A DNA stretch of 64,000 nucleotides, taken from Endozoicomonas sp965199185 (lineage in GTDB: Bacteria > Pseudomonadota > Gammaproteobacteria > Pseudomonadales > Endozoicomonadaceae). Made by a program: the position numbers and the translations under genes. The notes beneath the pieces were generated by a model. That model saw only the letters and a list, made by a program, of their open reading frames with translations, was not told the origin of the DNA and ran no database searches. Where the stretch lies: the NCBI GenBank assembly GCA_965199185.1, contig CBDAQW010000007.1, positions 62,001 to 126,000 of the forward strand, in the 5' to 3' direction. Positions within the stretch are counted from its first letter, which is position 1. Each line of letters begins with the position of its first letter. Below, one piece after another: positions 35,507-44,002 of this stretch.

Positions 35507-37765
35507 TCAGGATTCGGGTGAAATGACTTCTACCCGGTCTACTTTCTGGAAGCCTCTCGGCAGTTTGTTACCACGGCGGCCTCGTTCCCCCCGGTAATGT
35601 TCAAGGTCTGCCGGTTTCAAAGTGACATGTCTGCGACCCGCGTGAAGCACCAGAGAGTCATTCTTTCCAAGCAATGCCAGCTGAGTCATCACTTCAAGAC
35701 CTTCGGCAGCACGAGCAGCAGAGATATTGATAATCTTGTTACCCTTACCACGCCCGAGCTTTGGCAAGTCGGCCAAAGGAAACAGCAGCATACGACCTTC
35801 GTTAGTAACGGAAACCAACATCTGATTTTCATCCACGATTTCTACCGGCGGAATCACACTGGCATTCTTTGGTAGCGTCAACAATGCCTTACCAGCCTTG
35901 TTTTTGGAAACCATGTCGGAGAACTGAGTGATAAAACCATAACCAGCATTACTGGCCATCAGATATAAGTCTTTGCCATCACCAATACACAACCCTTCAA
36001 AGGTTGCGCCAGAAGGAGGACTCACTCGCCCGGTAAGCGGCTCACCCTGACCACGGGCGGAAGGAAGTGTATGCGTTTGAACTGAGTAGGCTCTTCCCGT
36101 TGAATCGATAAATACCGAGGTTTGATTGCTTTTGCCACGAGCCGATAAACGATAATTGTCGCCTGATTTAAAATTCAAGGATGAAGGCTCAACTTCATGC
36201 CCTTTAGCGCAACGAACCCAGCCTTTGCTGGATAAAATCACGGTTATCGGATCAGACGACATTAGGTCAGTTTCTGACAACGCCTGAGCTTCTTTACGTA
36301 TAATAATTGGCGATCGTCGCTTATCATCAAACTGTTTTGCATCAGCTTGCAATTCTTTTTTAATCAGGGTTTTTAGACGACGTTCAGAACCTAATATCAG
36401 TTCCAGCTGATTCCGTTCTTTTTCAAGATCGTCCTGCTCACCACGGATTTTCACTTCTTCGAGCTTGGCAAGCTGACGTAGTTTCAACTCCAGAATGGCT
36501 TCTGCCTGAACATCGGATAAACCGAAGCGCTCCATCAAAACGTCTTTGGGCTTGTCTTCGTTACGAATGATCTCGATGATTTCGTCAATATTCAGGAATG
36601 CCACCATCAGGCCTTCCAGAATATGCAAGCGACTTAATACCTTATCAAGGCGGAACTGTAAACGACGGCGGACGGTTTCTGCCCGCCAGTTCAGCCATTC
36701 TGACAGCATGGTGTTAAGCGGCTTAAACTGTGGGCGGCCATCCACACCAATCATGTTCATATTGACCCGATAGGTCTTTTCCAGATCGGTGGTGGCAAAC
36801 AGGTGGTTCATCAGGCTCTCTGCATCAATGCGATTAGAACGAGGCACAATGACCAGCCGGGTTGGGTTTTCATGGTCGGATTCATCACGCAGATCAGCTA
36901 CCATCGGCAGCTTTTTTGCCTGCATCTGAGCCGCAATCTGTTCTAAAACTTTGGCTCCAGATGCCTGATGAGGCAGGGCTGTGATGACAATATCGCCGTT
37001 GTCTTTCTGATAAACTGCCCGCATTCGTAACGAGCCACGCCCCTGCTCATACATTTTCAGAATGTCAGCACGCGGTGTAATGATTTCGGCGTCAGTGGGG
37101 TAATCCGGCCCCTGAATATGTTCGCAGAGTTCTTCTACACTGGCTTTTGGGTGGTCCAGCATGTGCACACAGGCACTGGCAACTTCTTGCAGATTATGGG
37201 GGGGGATATCCGTCGCCATACCTACCGCAATCCCCGTAGTGCCATTCAGCAGTAGGTTGGGCAATCGGGCAGGTAAGATTGAAGGTTCCTGCAAGGTGCC
37301 GTCAAAGTTGGGTGTCCAGTCTACGGTTCCCTGACCTAATTCCCCCAGTAGTACATCCGCGTACTTTGTCAGCCTCGATTCGGTGTAGCGCATGGCGGCA
37401 AACGATTTGGGGTCATCAGGAGAACCCCAGTTGCCCTGCCCGTCCACCAGTGGATAGCGGTAAGAAAATGGTTGCGCCATGAGCACCATGGCTTCATAAC
37501 AGGCGCTGTCGCCATGAGGATGAAACTTACCCAGTACATCACCGACAGTACGGGCGGATTTTTTGAACTTGGCGGTATTTTTCAGACCAAGTTCGCTCAT
37601 GGCATAGACTATACGCCGTTGGACGGGTTTTAAGCCGTCGCCGATATGCGGAAGGGCCCGATCCAGAATTACGTACATGGAGTAATTCAGGTATGCGTTT
37701 TCTGTGTAATCCCTCAGGGACTGGCGCTCTATTCCGTCATCGCCAATGAAGGTCTGCTCCGTCAT
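35507..37765 (-). CDS. parC: DNA topoisomerase IV subunit A
   Basis: 752 aa. The active-site tyrosine is Tyr127 in SFAAMRYTES, and the quinolone-determining region reads HPHGDSACYEAM with Ser87 and Glu91, the unmutated residues (E. coli Ser80/Glu84). The coiled tower and C-terminal beta-pinwheel are present at a length matching ParC, not GyrA. With ParE it decatenates chromosomes. parE is not in the window. AGG lies seven bases before the ATG. Confidence 0.97.
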   Translation of the reverse strand: MTEQTFIGDDGIERQSLRDYTENAYLNYSMYVILDRALPHIGDGLKPVQRRIVYAMSELGLKNTAKFKKSARTVGDVLGKFHPHGDSACYEAMVLMAQPFSYRYPLVDGQGNWGSPDDPKSFAAMRYTESRLTKYADVLLGELGQGTVDWTPNFDGTLQEPSILPARLPNLLLNGTTGIAVGMATDIPPHNLQEVASACVHMLDHPKASVEELCEHIQGPDYPTDAEIITPRADILKMYEQGRGSLRMRAVYQKDNGDIVITALPHQASGAKVLEQIAAQMQAKKLPMVADLRDESDHENPTRLVIVPRSNRIDAESLMNHLFATTDLEKTYRVNMNMIGVDGRPQFKPLNTMLSEWLNWRAETVRRRLQFRLDKVLSRLHILEGLMVAFLNIDEIIEIIRNEDKPKDVLMERFGLSDVQAEAILELKLRQLAKLEEVKIRGEQDDLEKERNQLELILGSERRLKTLIKKELQADAKQFDDKRRSPIIIRKEAQALSETDLMSSDPITVILSSKGWVRCAKGHEVEPSSLNFKSGDNYRLSARGKSNQTSVFIDSTGRAYSVQTHTLPSARGQGEPLTGRVSPPSGATFEGLCIGDGKDLYLMASNAGYGFITQFSDMVSKNKAGKALLTLPKNASVIPPVEIVDENQMLVSVTNEGRMLLFPLADLPKLGRGKGNKIINISAARAAEGLEVMTQLALLGKNDSLVLHAGRRHVTLKPADLEHYRGERGRRGNKLPRGFQKVDRVEVISPES

Positions 37766-37823
37766 GCTTTAACCTGTGTTGGGAACTGACAATAAACCGT
37801 TAATCATACCACGGGATTTCAAT

Positions 37824-38522
37824 TCAGCCTTCCCGCTGTTGAACGTATGGGTTGTTCCAGCCTTGTATCTGGCTGATGCGCTGGTTTCTTTCTGATTCCC
37901 AGTCAGAAACCGGGTATTGACGATTCCAACTTTCATAGAGCTTGCGTTGCTGTTTACTGAGTTTGAAGTTGTACTGTCCAGACATATACAGATAAATACG
38001 TGCAATGGCGCCACGTTGCGCAACGGGGGGCTGGGCAACTCTTTGTTTGAAGTCCACTTTGAAATCACACTGGCCATACATATTTTTTACATGAGGCAAG
38101 GCACCAAAACGGAAATTTGAGCGATCGCCATTGACCTCACCTACCGCTGGAACCAGATTAAAAAGGTCGGCTTCCATCGTGCGAAACTGTTTATTATTTT
38201 TGCTGCAATTTTTTCGACCGCCATCTTGCCAGCATTGCAATTGATGACCAAATGCCCAGGCCGGGACAACATGCTCCCACTCGATACGACTGGCTCTTCT
38301 TTGCTGTTTACGAACTTGATAACCACAGGATTCCAAATCCGGCACCAGTTTTTTACCCTGTTTTTGGATATCACAGCCGCAATAGAAGCTGATCGGATGA
38401 CTGTCGTATATCCTGGTAGCAGTTCGTTTGGCAGAACTGAAATTAGAAGGCGTTTGTGCACTGACGTGAGAGGACAAACTGACAACAAGAAGTGATAAAT
38501 AAAAGGCAGGAATACAACGCAT
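37824..38522 (-). CDS. endA: Periplasmic endonuclease I
   Basis: 232 aa with a Sec signal peptide (residues 1-22, ending SHVSAQ). The beta-beta-alpha-metal active site is in RIEWEHVVPAWAFG, with NLVPAVGEVNGDRSN further on. Cys residues such as CGCD and CWQDGGRKNC are consistent with periplasmic disulfides. It degrades double-stranded DNA outside the cytoplasm. It lies 58 bases upstream of parC's start, on the same strand. A conflicting minus-strand frame at 37769-38077 is an overlap artefact. Confidence 0.95.
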   Translation of the reverse strand: MRCIPAFYLSLLVVSLSSHVSAQTPSNFSSAKRTATRIYDSHPISFYCGCDIQKQGKKLVPDLESCGYQVRKQQRRASRIEWEHVVPAWAFGHQLQCWQDGGRKNCSKNNKQFRTMEADLFNLVPAVGEVNGDRSNFRFGALPHVKNMYGQCDFKVDFKQRVAQPPVAQRGAIARIYLYMSGQYNFKLSKQQRKLYESWNRQYPVSDWESERNQRISQIQGWNNPYVQQREG

Positions 38523-38655
38523 TGAAATAAAATCTAAATGAATGATTTTTAGATTTTATATTTCTTTTATTTATATATAAATCCATCGGTTTACTTTCTG
38601 AAAAATTACGGGAGTACTAAAACCTGACTCCCTCATTCAACGCAGCACAGGAAGC

Positions 38656-38871
38656 TTAGGAAGATACTTCAAACGCTTCTGATACCAGTACGCTAAAGGC
38701 ACCAGCCACGCAAGTGGCCAGCGAAATACCAGCACCTGAGGTAAAAGAAGCCCAAAGAGAAGCACCCTGAATGGTGTAGTAGTAGGCTGCACCCGTTAGT
38801 AGCCAGAACCACCAGAAATTTAAAGAAGCAAACGCTGTCAGACGGAAGCCTGTTGATAGCATTGTTTTCAC
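38656..38871 (-). CDS. Small two-helix membrane protein, unknown
   Basis: 71 aa from GTG 38871, with AGGGGA seven bases upstream; an ATG lies at 38862. Two hydrophobic helices, FWWFWLLTGAAYYYTI and ISLATCVAGAFSVLVS, are joined by a short polar loop, suggesting an inner-membrane protein. No family is recognised. It stands between endA and the UbiF-like gene, on the same strand as both. The good ribosome site supports it; composition alone would not. Confidence 0.5.
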   Translation of the reverse strand: MKTMLSTGFRLTAFASLNFWWFWLLTGAAYYYTIQGASLWASFTSGAGISLATCVAGAFSVLVSEAFEVSS

Positions 38872-38970
38872 TGTCTGTTCCCCTGATCATAAAGCTGCAA
38901 CAGCATGATATGCCTGTTGCAGCCCTTGGGGGATTAGGGTTTTACGCAATACAGCTGTTGTTTCTGCCGG

Positions 38971-40233
38971 TTATTGTTGTTCTGGCCTGGCCAGTCTTGG
39001 CTGCTGACCTGAAAGCCCCATTGCATACTTCATAACCACTTTTATGGCCGGCGTCGCTTGCCCTGCTAAAGCAAGGCCGATATTTCTAAACAGTTTCAAT
39101 GACTTATTTTTATTACTGAAAGTATGATAAAAACCGTCCATGAGGCGCATCATTTTCTGATTTTCCGGTTTTCTGGCTTTTGCATAGCGGGAAAGTACTT
39201 CAGCACTGCCTAGCGCCTCACCAGACTTGTGCGCAGTAGTCAGAATTTCAGCCAGCCAGGCGGCATCCTGAAAACCAAGATTAACACCCTGACCCGCCAG
39301 AGGGTTGATGGTATGAGCTGCATCGCCCACCAGCACTACCCCCTGTCGTGAATAGTTCAGGGCATGTCGGCGAGCCAGTGGAAATGAACCTCTTTCAAGT
39401 ACCTCTGTTATCTCAGGCAGTTCGTTAGGAAATGTTTCAGATAATTCCTTAACAAACGTTTCATTGGATAAACCTTTCAGCCTCTGAACATGTTCAGGTA
39501 AGTTGTACCAGACAATAGACGCATAATGCTTTCCGTTAATATCAGGCAGAGGCAGAAAGGCTTCCGGGCCTGTTGGGGTAAAAGCCTGCCAGGTGATATC
39601 CTGACAGCCACCTTCTATTTCAACCGTCGCCACCAGGCATTGTTGTTCGTAATCACGCTGTTCAATACCAAGCCCTGCTTCTTGACGAACCCGTGACTGG
39701 GCACCATCAGCGCCTACGAGCAAATCTCCGGTGAATCGGCGACTATCAGATAACAGGATCTCAGGTGTTCCGGTTTCTAAACCAATCTCATCAATAATGG
39801 CAGGGCAGAAAAATTCGACATGACGGCAATCGCTCATCGACTTCAATAGCCCGAGCTGAGTCACCTTGTTTTCAACAATAAACCCCAGTTGCGGCTCATT
39901 GATCTCTATAGAATCAAACACCGTACGATTGGGGCGTGACTGAACTTCTGCTCCCCACGGGTGATGTAGTTTTTCCCAAACCGCCATGCGCCGGTATGGG
40001 CACATGCGTATTGCCTGCATGTGCTCCCAGGCTCCCAGCTGTCGGAGAATCTGTTCTGACGCATAACTCAGAGCCGATACGCGTAACTCTGGCATAGCAT
40101 CGGGCAATAATGGAGAGGTTGCTTGCCGGTCAAAAACCGCGACCTTTATTCCCTGCTGACCGAGCGCCGTTGCCACCGTGGCGCCAACCATGCCGCCACC
40201 CACCACTAATACATCAAAGTGTTGTGCTGTCAT
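38971..40233 (-). CDS. ubiF: UbiF-type ubiquinone hydroxylase (UbiH/UbiF/COQ6 family)
   Basis: 420 aa flavoprotein monooxygenase. The Rossmann motif VVGGGMVGATVATALGQQG comes first, the DG motif GADGAQSRVRQ in the middle, and the second FAD motif LVGDAAHTINPLAGQGVNLGFQD near residue 300. Segments such as CPYRRMAVWE, WQAFTPTGPEAFLPL and SIVWYNLP resemble E. coli UbiF more than UbiH, so the C6 hydroxylation of demethoxyubiquinol is the best guess. UbiH- or UbiI-type specificity cannot be excluded. Confidence 0.88.
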   Translation of the reverse strand: MTAQHFDVLVVGGGMVGATVATALGQQGIKVAVFDRQATSPLLPDAMPELRVSALSYASEQILRQLGAWEHMQAIRMCPYRRMAVWEKLHHPWGAEVQSRPNRTVFDSIEINEPQLGFIVENKVTQLGLLKSMSDCRHVEFFCPAIIDEIGLETGTPEILLSDSRRFTGDLLVGADGAQSRVRQEAGLGIEQRDYEQQCLVATVEIEGGCQDITWQAFTPTGPEAFLPLPDINGKHYASIVWYNLPEHVQRLKGLSNETFVKELSETFPNELPEITEVLERGSFPLARRHALNYSRQGVVLVGDAAHTINPLAGQGVNLGFQDAAWLAEILTTAHKSGEALGSAEVLSRYAKARKPENQKMMRLMDGFYHTFSNKNKSLKLFRNIGLALAGQATPAIKVVMKYAMGLSGQQPRLARPEQQ

Positions 40234-40341
40234 TTTTAGAATGCCTGAAACCTTGTGTTGCCATCAAAACACAGAGTAAGGCTGGTCTCAAATCAAATAG
40301 GTTTTGTAAGGTATGAGAGGCCGTCTGAGAGGAAGGAAAGG

Positions 40342-40596
40342 TTACTGATCGTTGGTATTTTTACGAGCCTGTCGTTCTGCCAGTTTTCTTTTCTTTTTCT
40401 CTTGCCGTTTTTTACTGGCTTTGCGGGATTTAAGAGTTGTTTTCAGCCCCGTCTGGCTCCCTGATTTCCACAGGTAAGGCTTGGTGTTTTTGTTCTTGGT
40501 TTGTTGTTCATCCTGATTGTGAGTATCTGGATCCTGATTCTCTTGATAATCGAGATGAGTTGATGTGCTTGATGGGTTAATTCTGAAATTGCTCAC
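40342..40596 (-). CDS. Small basic protein, unknown
   Basis: 84 aa from the GTG at 40596, which has GGGAAG upstream. An ATG at 40704 would add 36 residues but lacks a ribosome site. The C-terminal third is extremely basic (SRKASKKRQEKKKRKLAERQARK), the middle is Gln/Asn/Asp-rich. This resembles short Lys/Arg-tailed proteins found across marine gammaproteobacteria, but I cannot name a family. Coding status is uncertain because low-complexity frames arise easily. Confidence 0.4.
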   Translation of the reverse strand: MSNFRINPSSTSTHLDYQENQDPDTHNQDEQQTKNKNTKPYLWKSGSQTGLKTTLKSRKASKKRQEKKKRKLAERQARKNTNDQ

Positions 40597-40708
40597 TAGC
40601 TGGCTTCCCTTCCCGGCAGAAATATATGATCTCAGCTTAGCAAAATCGTGTAAGTCTTCGTCCAATGTGAGGGTATAGCAAAAGGTAGTTTTGAACGAAA
40701 ACATGTTG

Positions 40709-40733
40709 GTCGGTAACCCAAAGAGTTACCGAC
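40709..40733. repeat. Hairpin downstream of cdd
   Basis: Nine-base perfect arms GTCGGTAAC and GTTACCGAC with a CCAAAGA loop. It lies 91 bases past the 3' end of cdd with no U-tract on the minus strand. Confidence 0.45.
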
Positions 40734-40823
40734 GAATGGGGCTTGTTACTCTAATCTTTGTCGGCAATCCTTCCAGACGGCCTCTAAAGGATTTTGTGAC
40801 AGTCTCGATAAGGCCGGGAGCCT

Positions 40824-41732
40824 TCACACGGTGTAATGTCTCAGTCGGCAACCCTGACCAGCCAGAATCGACTCTGCAACCAGTTTGTGTGAAATACCGC
40901 TTTGCTTCTCCACCATCACCGCATCGACAATGTTATTGTCTGGTTTGCCTGGATTATGAAGTCGGAGATTACACATCGCTGCATCTACGGCGGGCAAACC
41001 CGGGTTAAATGCCGCATTTTCAGCGTATTGCCCAATGACGATATCACCATTTTCCAGCTGTAAAGCAACGCCGCTGTAACAATCAGAATAAGGTGCATAA
41101 CTCTTACCCGCTGCTTCTGTTGCTGCAACGACTAGCTGATCTTCAGGCACTGGCACTTGCAGCGACTCAACGGATGAAGATAACAAACGTTCTTCCTGGC
41201 CCAGATCACCTGGCCCGAAAGAATCCGGTAAAAGATCACCTATTTGATAGACCTTTTTCTGATCACTACCAATCCGGTTCACAATCATCTCCATATTTTC
41301 TACCTGATTCAGTTCATTCATGAACTGACGGCAGTGACCACAGGGCGCTTCATTGACATAGAGGCGGCGCAGGCGGGTTTCCCCCTGATGCCAGGCATTA
41401 CAGATAGCGGATTGTTCGGCATGAATCGACATTTTCAGCGGCTGATCTGTAAATTCCATGTTTGCGCCAAGATAATAAGGCCCCTGTCCATCTTTGCGAT
41501 AGCCTTCAACAATAGCGCCCACCTTGAATTTCGAAATAGGGCAGGTGCTCATACTGGCGGCCAGCGGCATAAGAGCTTTTAGGAGTTCGGTTGGTGAGAA
41601 ACCGAGTATTTCACAGAGATCGGCAATCTGCTGAGGATCAAGTCGTCCTGATTGTTTTTGCATTTGTTGGAGAACAAGCGTTGCATCAAAAGGAAAAAGT
41701 GACAGCTGTTCTTCGAAAGCTGAATGGTTCAT
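40824..41732 (-). CDS. cdd: Cytidine deaminase (two-domain E. coli type)
   Basis: 302 aa from ATG 41732; a GTG at 41744 is also possible because AGGAAC lies between. The zinc site is His104 and Glu106 in HAEQSA, and Cys131 and Cys134 in PCGHC, almost the same numbering as the 294-aa E. coli enzyme. The C-terminal half is the degenerate second deaminase domain (SYAPYSDCYSGVALQLENGD). It deaminates cytidine and deoxycytidine for salvage. Confidence 0.95.
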   Translation of the reverse strand: MNHSAFEEQLSLFPFDATLVLQQMQKQSGRLDPQQIADLCEILGFSPTELLKALMPLAASMSTCPISKFKVGAIVEGYRKDGQGPYYLGANMEFTDQPLKMSIHAEQSAICNAWHQGETRLRRLYVNEAPCGHCRQFMNELNQVENMEMIVNRIGSDQKKVYQIGDLLPDSFGPGDLGQEERLLSSSVESLQVPVPEDQLVVAATEAAGKSYAPYSDCYSGVALQLENGDIVIGQYAENAAFNPGLPAVDAAMCNLRLHNPGKPDNNIVDAVMVEKQSGISHKLVAESILAGQGCRLRHYTV

Positions 41733-41991
41733 ACAGACAACCACGTTCCTAGGCTTATGGCAGTCTATTATTAATCAGCGAATGTTTAAAAAACAGCCTC
41801 TCCACCACCGAATACGCAGTGATATTATTGATATATCTCAATAATATTGGTTTTTCCGACCAACAGCGAAAACGGTGTACCTGCACGATGGATAACAGAA
41901 ATATTAAAACGAAAGTACTACTTATTTGCAAAACGCCTCACAGGCTCTAGGCTAGAGTTTGAATTTCCAACCATGAGTATTGCTTTCCCCT

Positions 41992-42786
41992 ATGCCAAAA
42001 CAGGTGCGCCCCATTGTTATTTTCGATTCTGGTGTTGGTGGTCTGAGTATTTATCAGGAAATCAAGCAAACCATGCCCGGACTTGACGTCATTTATTGTT
42101 CTGATACTGCCGCCTTTCCTTATGGGGCAAAATCAGAAGAAGCTGTTATCGAGCGCACCAGTTATTGTCTGGGCGAGCTGGCTCGTCAATACAAGCCGTC
42201 ACTGGCTGTCATTGCCTGTAATACCGCCAGTACTATTTCCTTACCACGAGTTAGAAAGGAACTCTCTTTTCCCGTAGTCGGTGTGGTGCCTGCCATCAAG
42301 ACCGCCAGTGAACACTCGGTCAAGCGCATCATCGGTTTACTGGCTACTCCCGGCACCGTTGAGCGGGATTATACTGATCAGCTAATTGAAGACTTTGCAT
42401 CTGACTGTCAGGTGATTCGGGTGGGTTCTGGTGAACTGGTTCATCTCGCAGAGCAGTATCTCAGAGGTCAGGCCATTCAGCCGGAAACACTTAAGGCTGT
42501 GGTTGAGCCATTTTTCCGCAACGGCCAATCACCCGATGCGATTGTGCTGGGTTGTACTCACTTCCCCTTATTGAAAGATGCTCTGGATGCTGTTGTTCCT
42601 GAGTCAGTGCAATGGTTGGATTCTGGCGCGGCTATTGCCCGACGAGTGTCGTTTTTACTGGGAGGTGATTCCGTCTCGGAAGCCGGGAAGGATATCTTTG
42701 TTTACACTGGGGAGTCAGAGAGTATTCACTCTCTGATCCCTGCGTTGCTTGGCATGGGATTCTCTGACCCCGTCATTCTAAAATAA
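41992..42786 (+). CDS. murI: Glutamate racemase
   Basis: 264 aa from ATG 41992. The start at TTG 41980 adds only four residues. Catalytic Cys76 (ACNTAS) and Cys188 (GCTHFP) and the N-terminal FDSGVGGLSI are intact. It supplies D-glutamate for peptidoglycan. It converges with the TRAP binding-protein gene, with only two bases between the stops. Confidence 0.96.
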   Translation: MPKQVRPIVIFDSGVGGLSIYQEIKQTMPGLDVIYCSDTAAFPYGAKSEEAVIERTSYCLGELARQYKPSLAVIACNTASTISLPRVRKELSFPVVGVVPAIKTASEHSVKRIIGLLATPGTVERDYTDQLIEDFASDCQVIRVGSGELVHLAEQYLRGQAIQPETLKAVVEPFFRNGQSPDAIVLGCTHFPLLKDALDAVVPESVQWLDSGAAIARRVSFLLGGDSVSEAGKDIFVYTGESESIHSLIPALLGMGFSDPVILK

Positions 42787-42788
42787 GA

Positions 42789-43907
42789 TCACATATCTCG
42801 TGCTTCGTAATAAGCGACTTCTGAGATCTTATGATAATCAATAGACTGGGCTCGGAAAGTGATGAAAGACTCATAGACTTTACCGGCAATTTCACTGCTG
42901 GTTGCCACTTCCTGAACCACTTCATCAGAAATGCGCTTGAGGCTGGCAAGAACATCATCAGGCAAACGCTTAAGCTTAACACCGTGTTCATTCACCAGCT
43001 GTTGTAGAGCCGCATTATTACGAGCAGTGTATTCATCAATCATGTCCTGATTAGTGGCACGGGCAGCCGTCTTAACAATGGCTTGCAAGTCTTCGGGTAG
43101 TGCATTCCAGGCATCCAGATTGATGGTAAATTCCAGCATGGTGCCCGGCTCGTGCCAACCAGGGTAGTAGTAGTAGGACGCCGCCTTATAAAGACCAAAG
43201 GCAAGGTCGTTGTAAGGGCCAACCCATTCGGTCGCATCGATAGCGCCGGTTTGTAGAGCGGTAAACAGTTCGCCGCCGGGAATGTTCACAGGCACACCAC
43301 CCAGCCGTTTGAGAACTTCTCCGCCCATGCCGGGAATGCGCATTTTAAGACCTTTCAGATCTTCCACTGAACTGATTTCTTTATTGAACCAACCAGCCAT
43401 TTGCACGCCACTGTTACCACCGGCGAGAGGCTTAATGCCGAAGGGACGATACACTTCATCCCAGAGTTCCTGGCCGCCACCATAGTGAATCCAACTACTG
43501 AGTTCCTGTGCATTAAGTCCGAAGGGAACGGCCGCAAAAAACTGTGCCGCTGGTGCTTTTCCTTTCCAGTAATACGCACCGCTGTGCCCCATCTGTGCTG
43601 TGCCATTGGAAACGGCATCAAATACTTCCAGTGGTGGCACAATCTCGCCACCACCAAACACCTTGATATTCAGACGTCCATTACTCATCTTATTAACGGA
43701 TTCAGCAAATCTTTCTGGTCCCATTCCCAAACCCGGAAAGTTTTTTGGCCAAGAAGTCACCAGTTTCCATTCGATGGTTTTTTGTACGACAGGTGCAGTG
43801 GATTCAGTTTCGGCAGTGGTTTGTGCAGATTCAGGCTTGCTGCAACCGATCAGGGCAGTTGCAGCCATCGCGATTCCTGCAGAAACAAGAAGGTTCCGGC
43901 GTTTCAT
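42789..43907 (-). CDS. TRAP transporter substrate-binding protein (DctP family), lipoprotein
   Basis: 372 aa. A twin-basic N-terminus (MKRRNLLVSAG) and lipobox ALIGC at residue 22 predict a lipid-anchored protein. The DctP fold follows, with the ligand-binding Arg region MRIPGMGGEVLKRLGG and EWVGPYNDLAFGLYKAASYYY, typical of the TakP/alpha-keto-acid type subgroup. No DctQ or DctM membrane gene is adjacent, so its partners must lie elsewhere. Substrate unassigned. Confidence 0.9.
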   Translation of the reverse strand: MKRRNLLVSAGIAMAATALIGCSKPESAQTTAETESTAPVVQKTIEWKLVTSWPKNFPGLGMGPERFAESVNKMSNGRLNIKVFGGGEIVPPLEVFDAVSNGTAQMGHSGAYYWKGKAPAAQFFAAVPFGLNAQELSSWIHYGGGQELWDEVYRPFGIKPLAGGNSGVQMAGWFNKEISSVEDLKGLKMRIPGMGGEVLKRLGGVPVNIPGGELFTALQTGAIDATEWVGPYNDLAFGLYKAASYYYYPGWHEPGTMLEFTINLDAWNALPEDLQAIVKTAARATNQDMIDEYTARNNAALQQLVNEHGVKLKRLPDDVLASLKRISDEVVQEVATSSEIAGKVYESFITFRAQSIDYHKISEVAYYEARDM

Positions 43908-44002
43908 GGGTAGACCCTTTCTATTATTGTTTTAAGTTCTTTTTTTCGCAGCTCTGATGGTATGCGTATCTTTACCCGCAAACAAGCCTGAGCAGGCTTG
44001 AT

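Noticed and set aside
37769..38077. 102-codon minus-strand frame overlapping endA
   Set aside because: A shifted frame inside the endA coding sequence; endA has signal peptide and catalytic motif.
38853..39035. 60-codon hydrophobic plus-strand frame
   Set aside because: It overlaps the 3' end of the UbiF-like gene and the start of the small membrane gene on the other strand, and has no ribosome site. Hydrophobicity alone is not enough.
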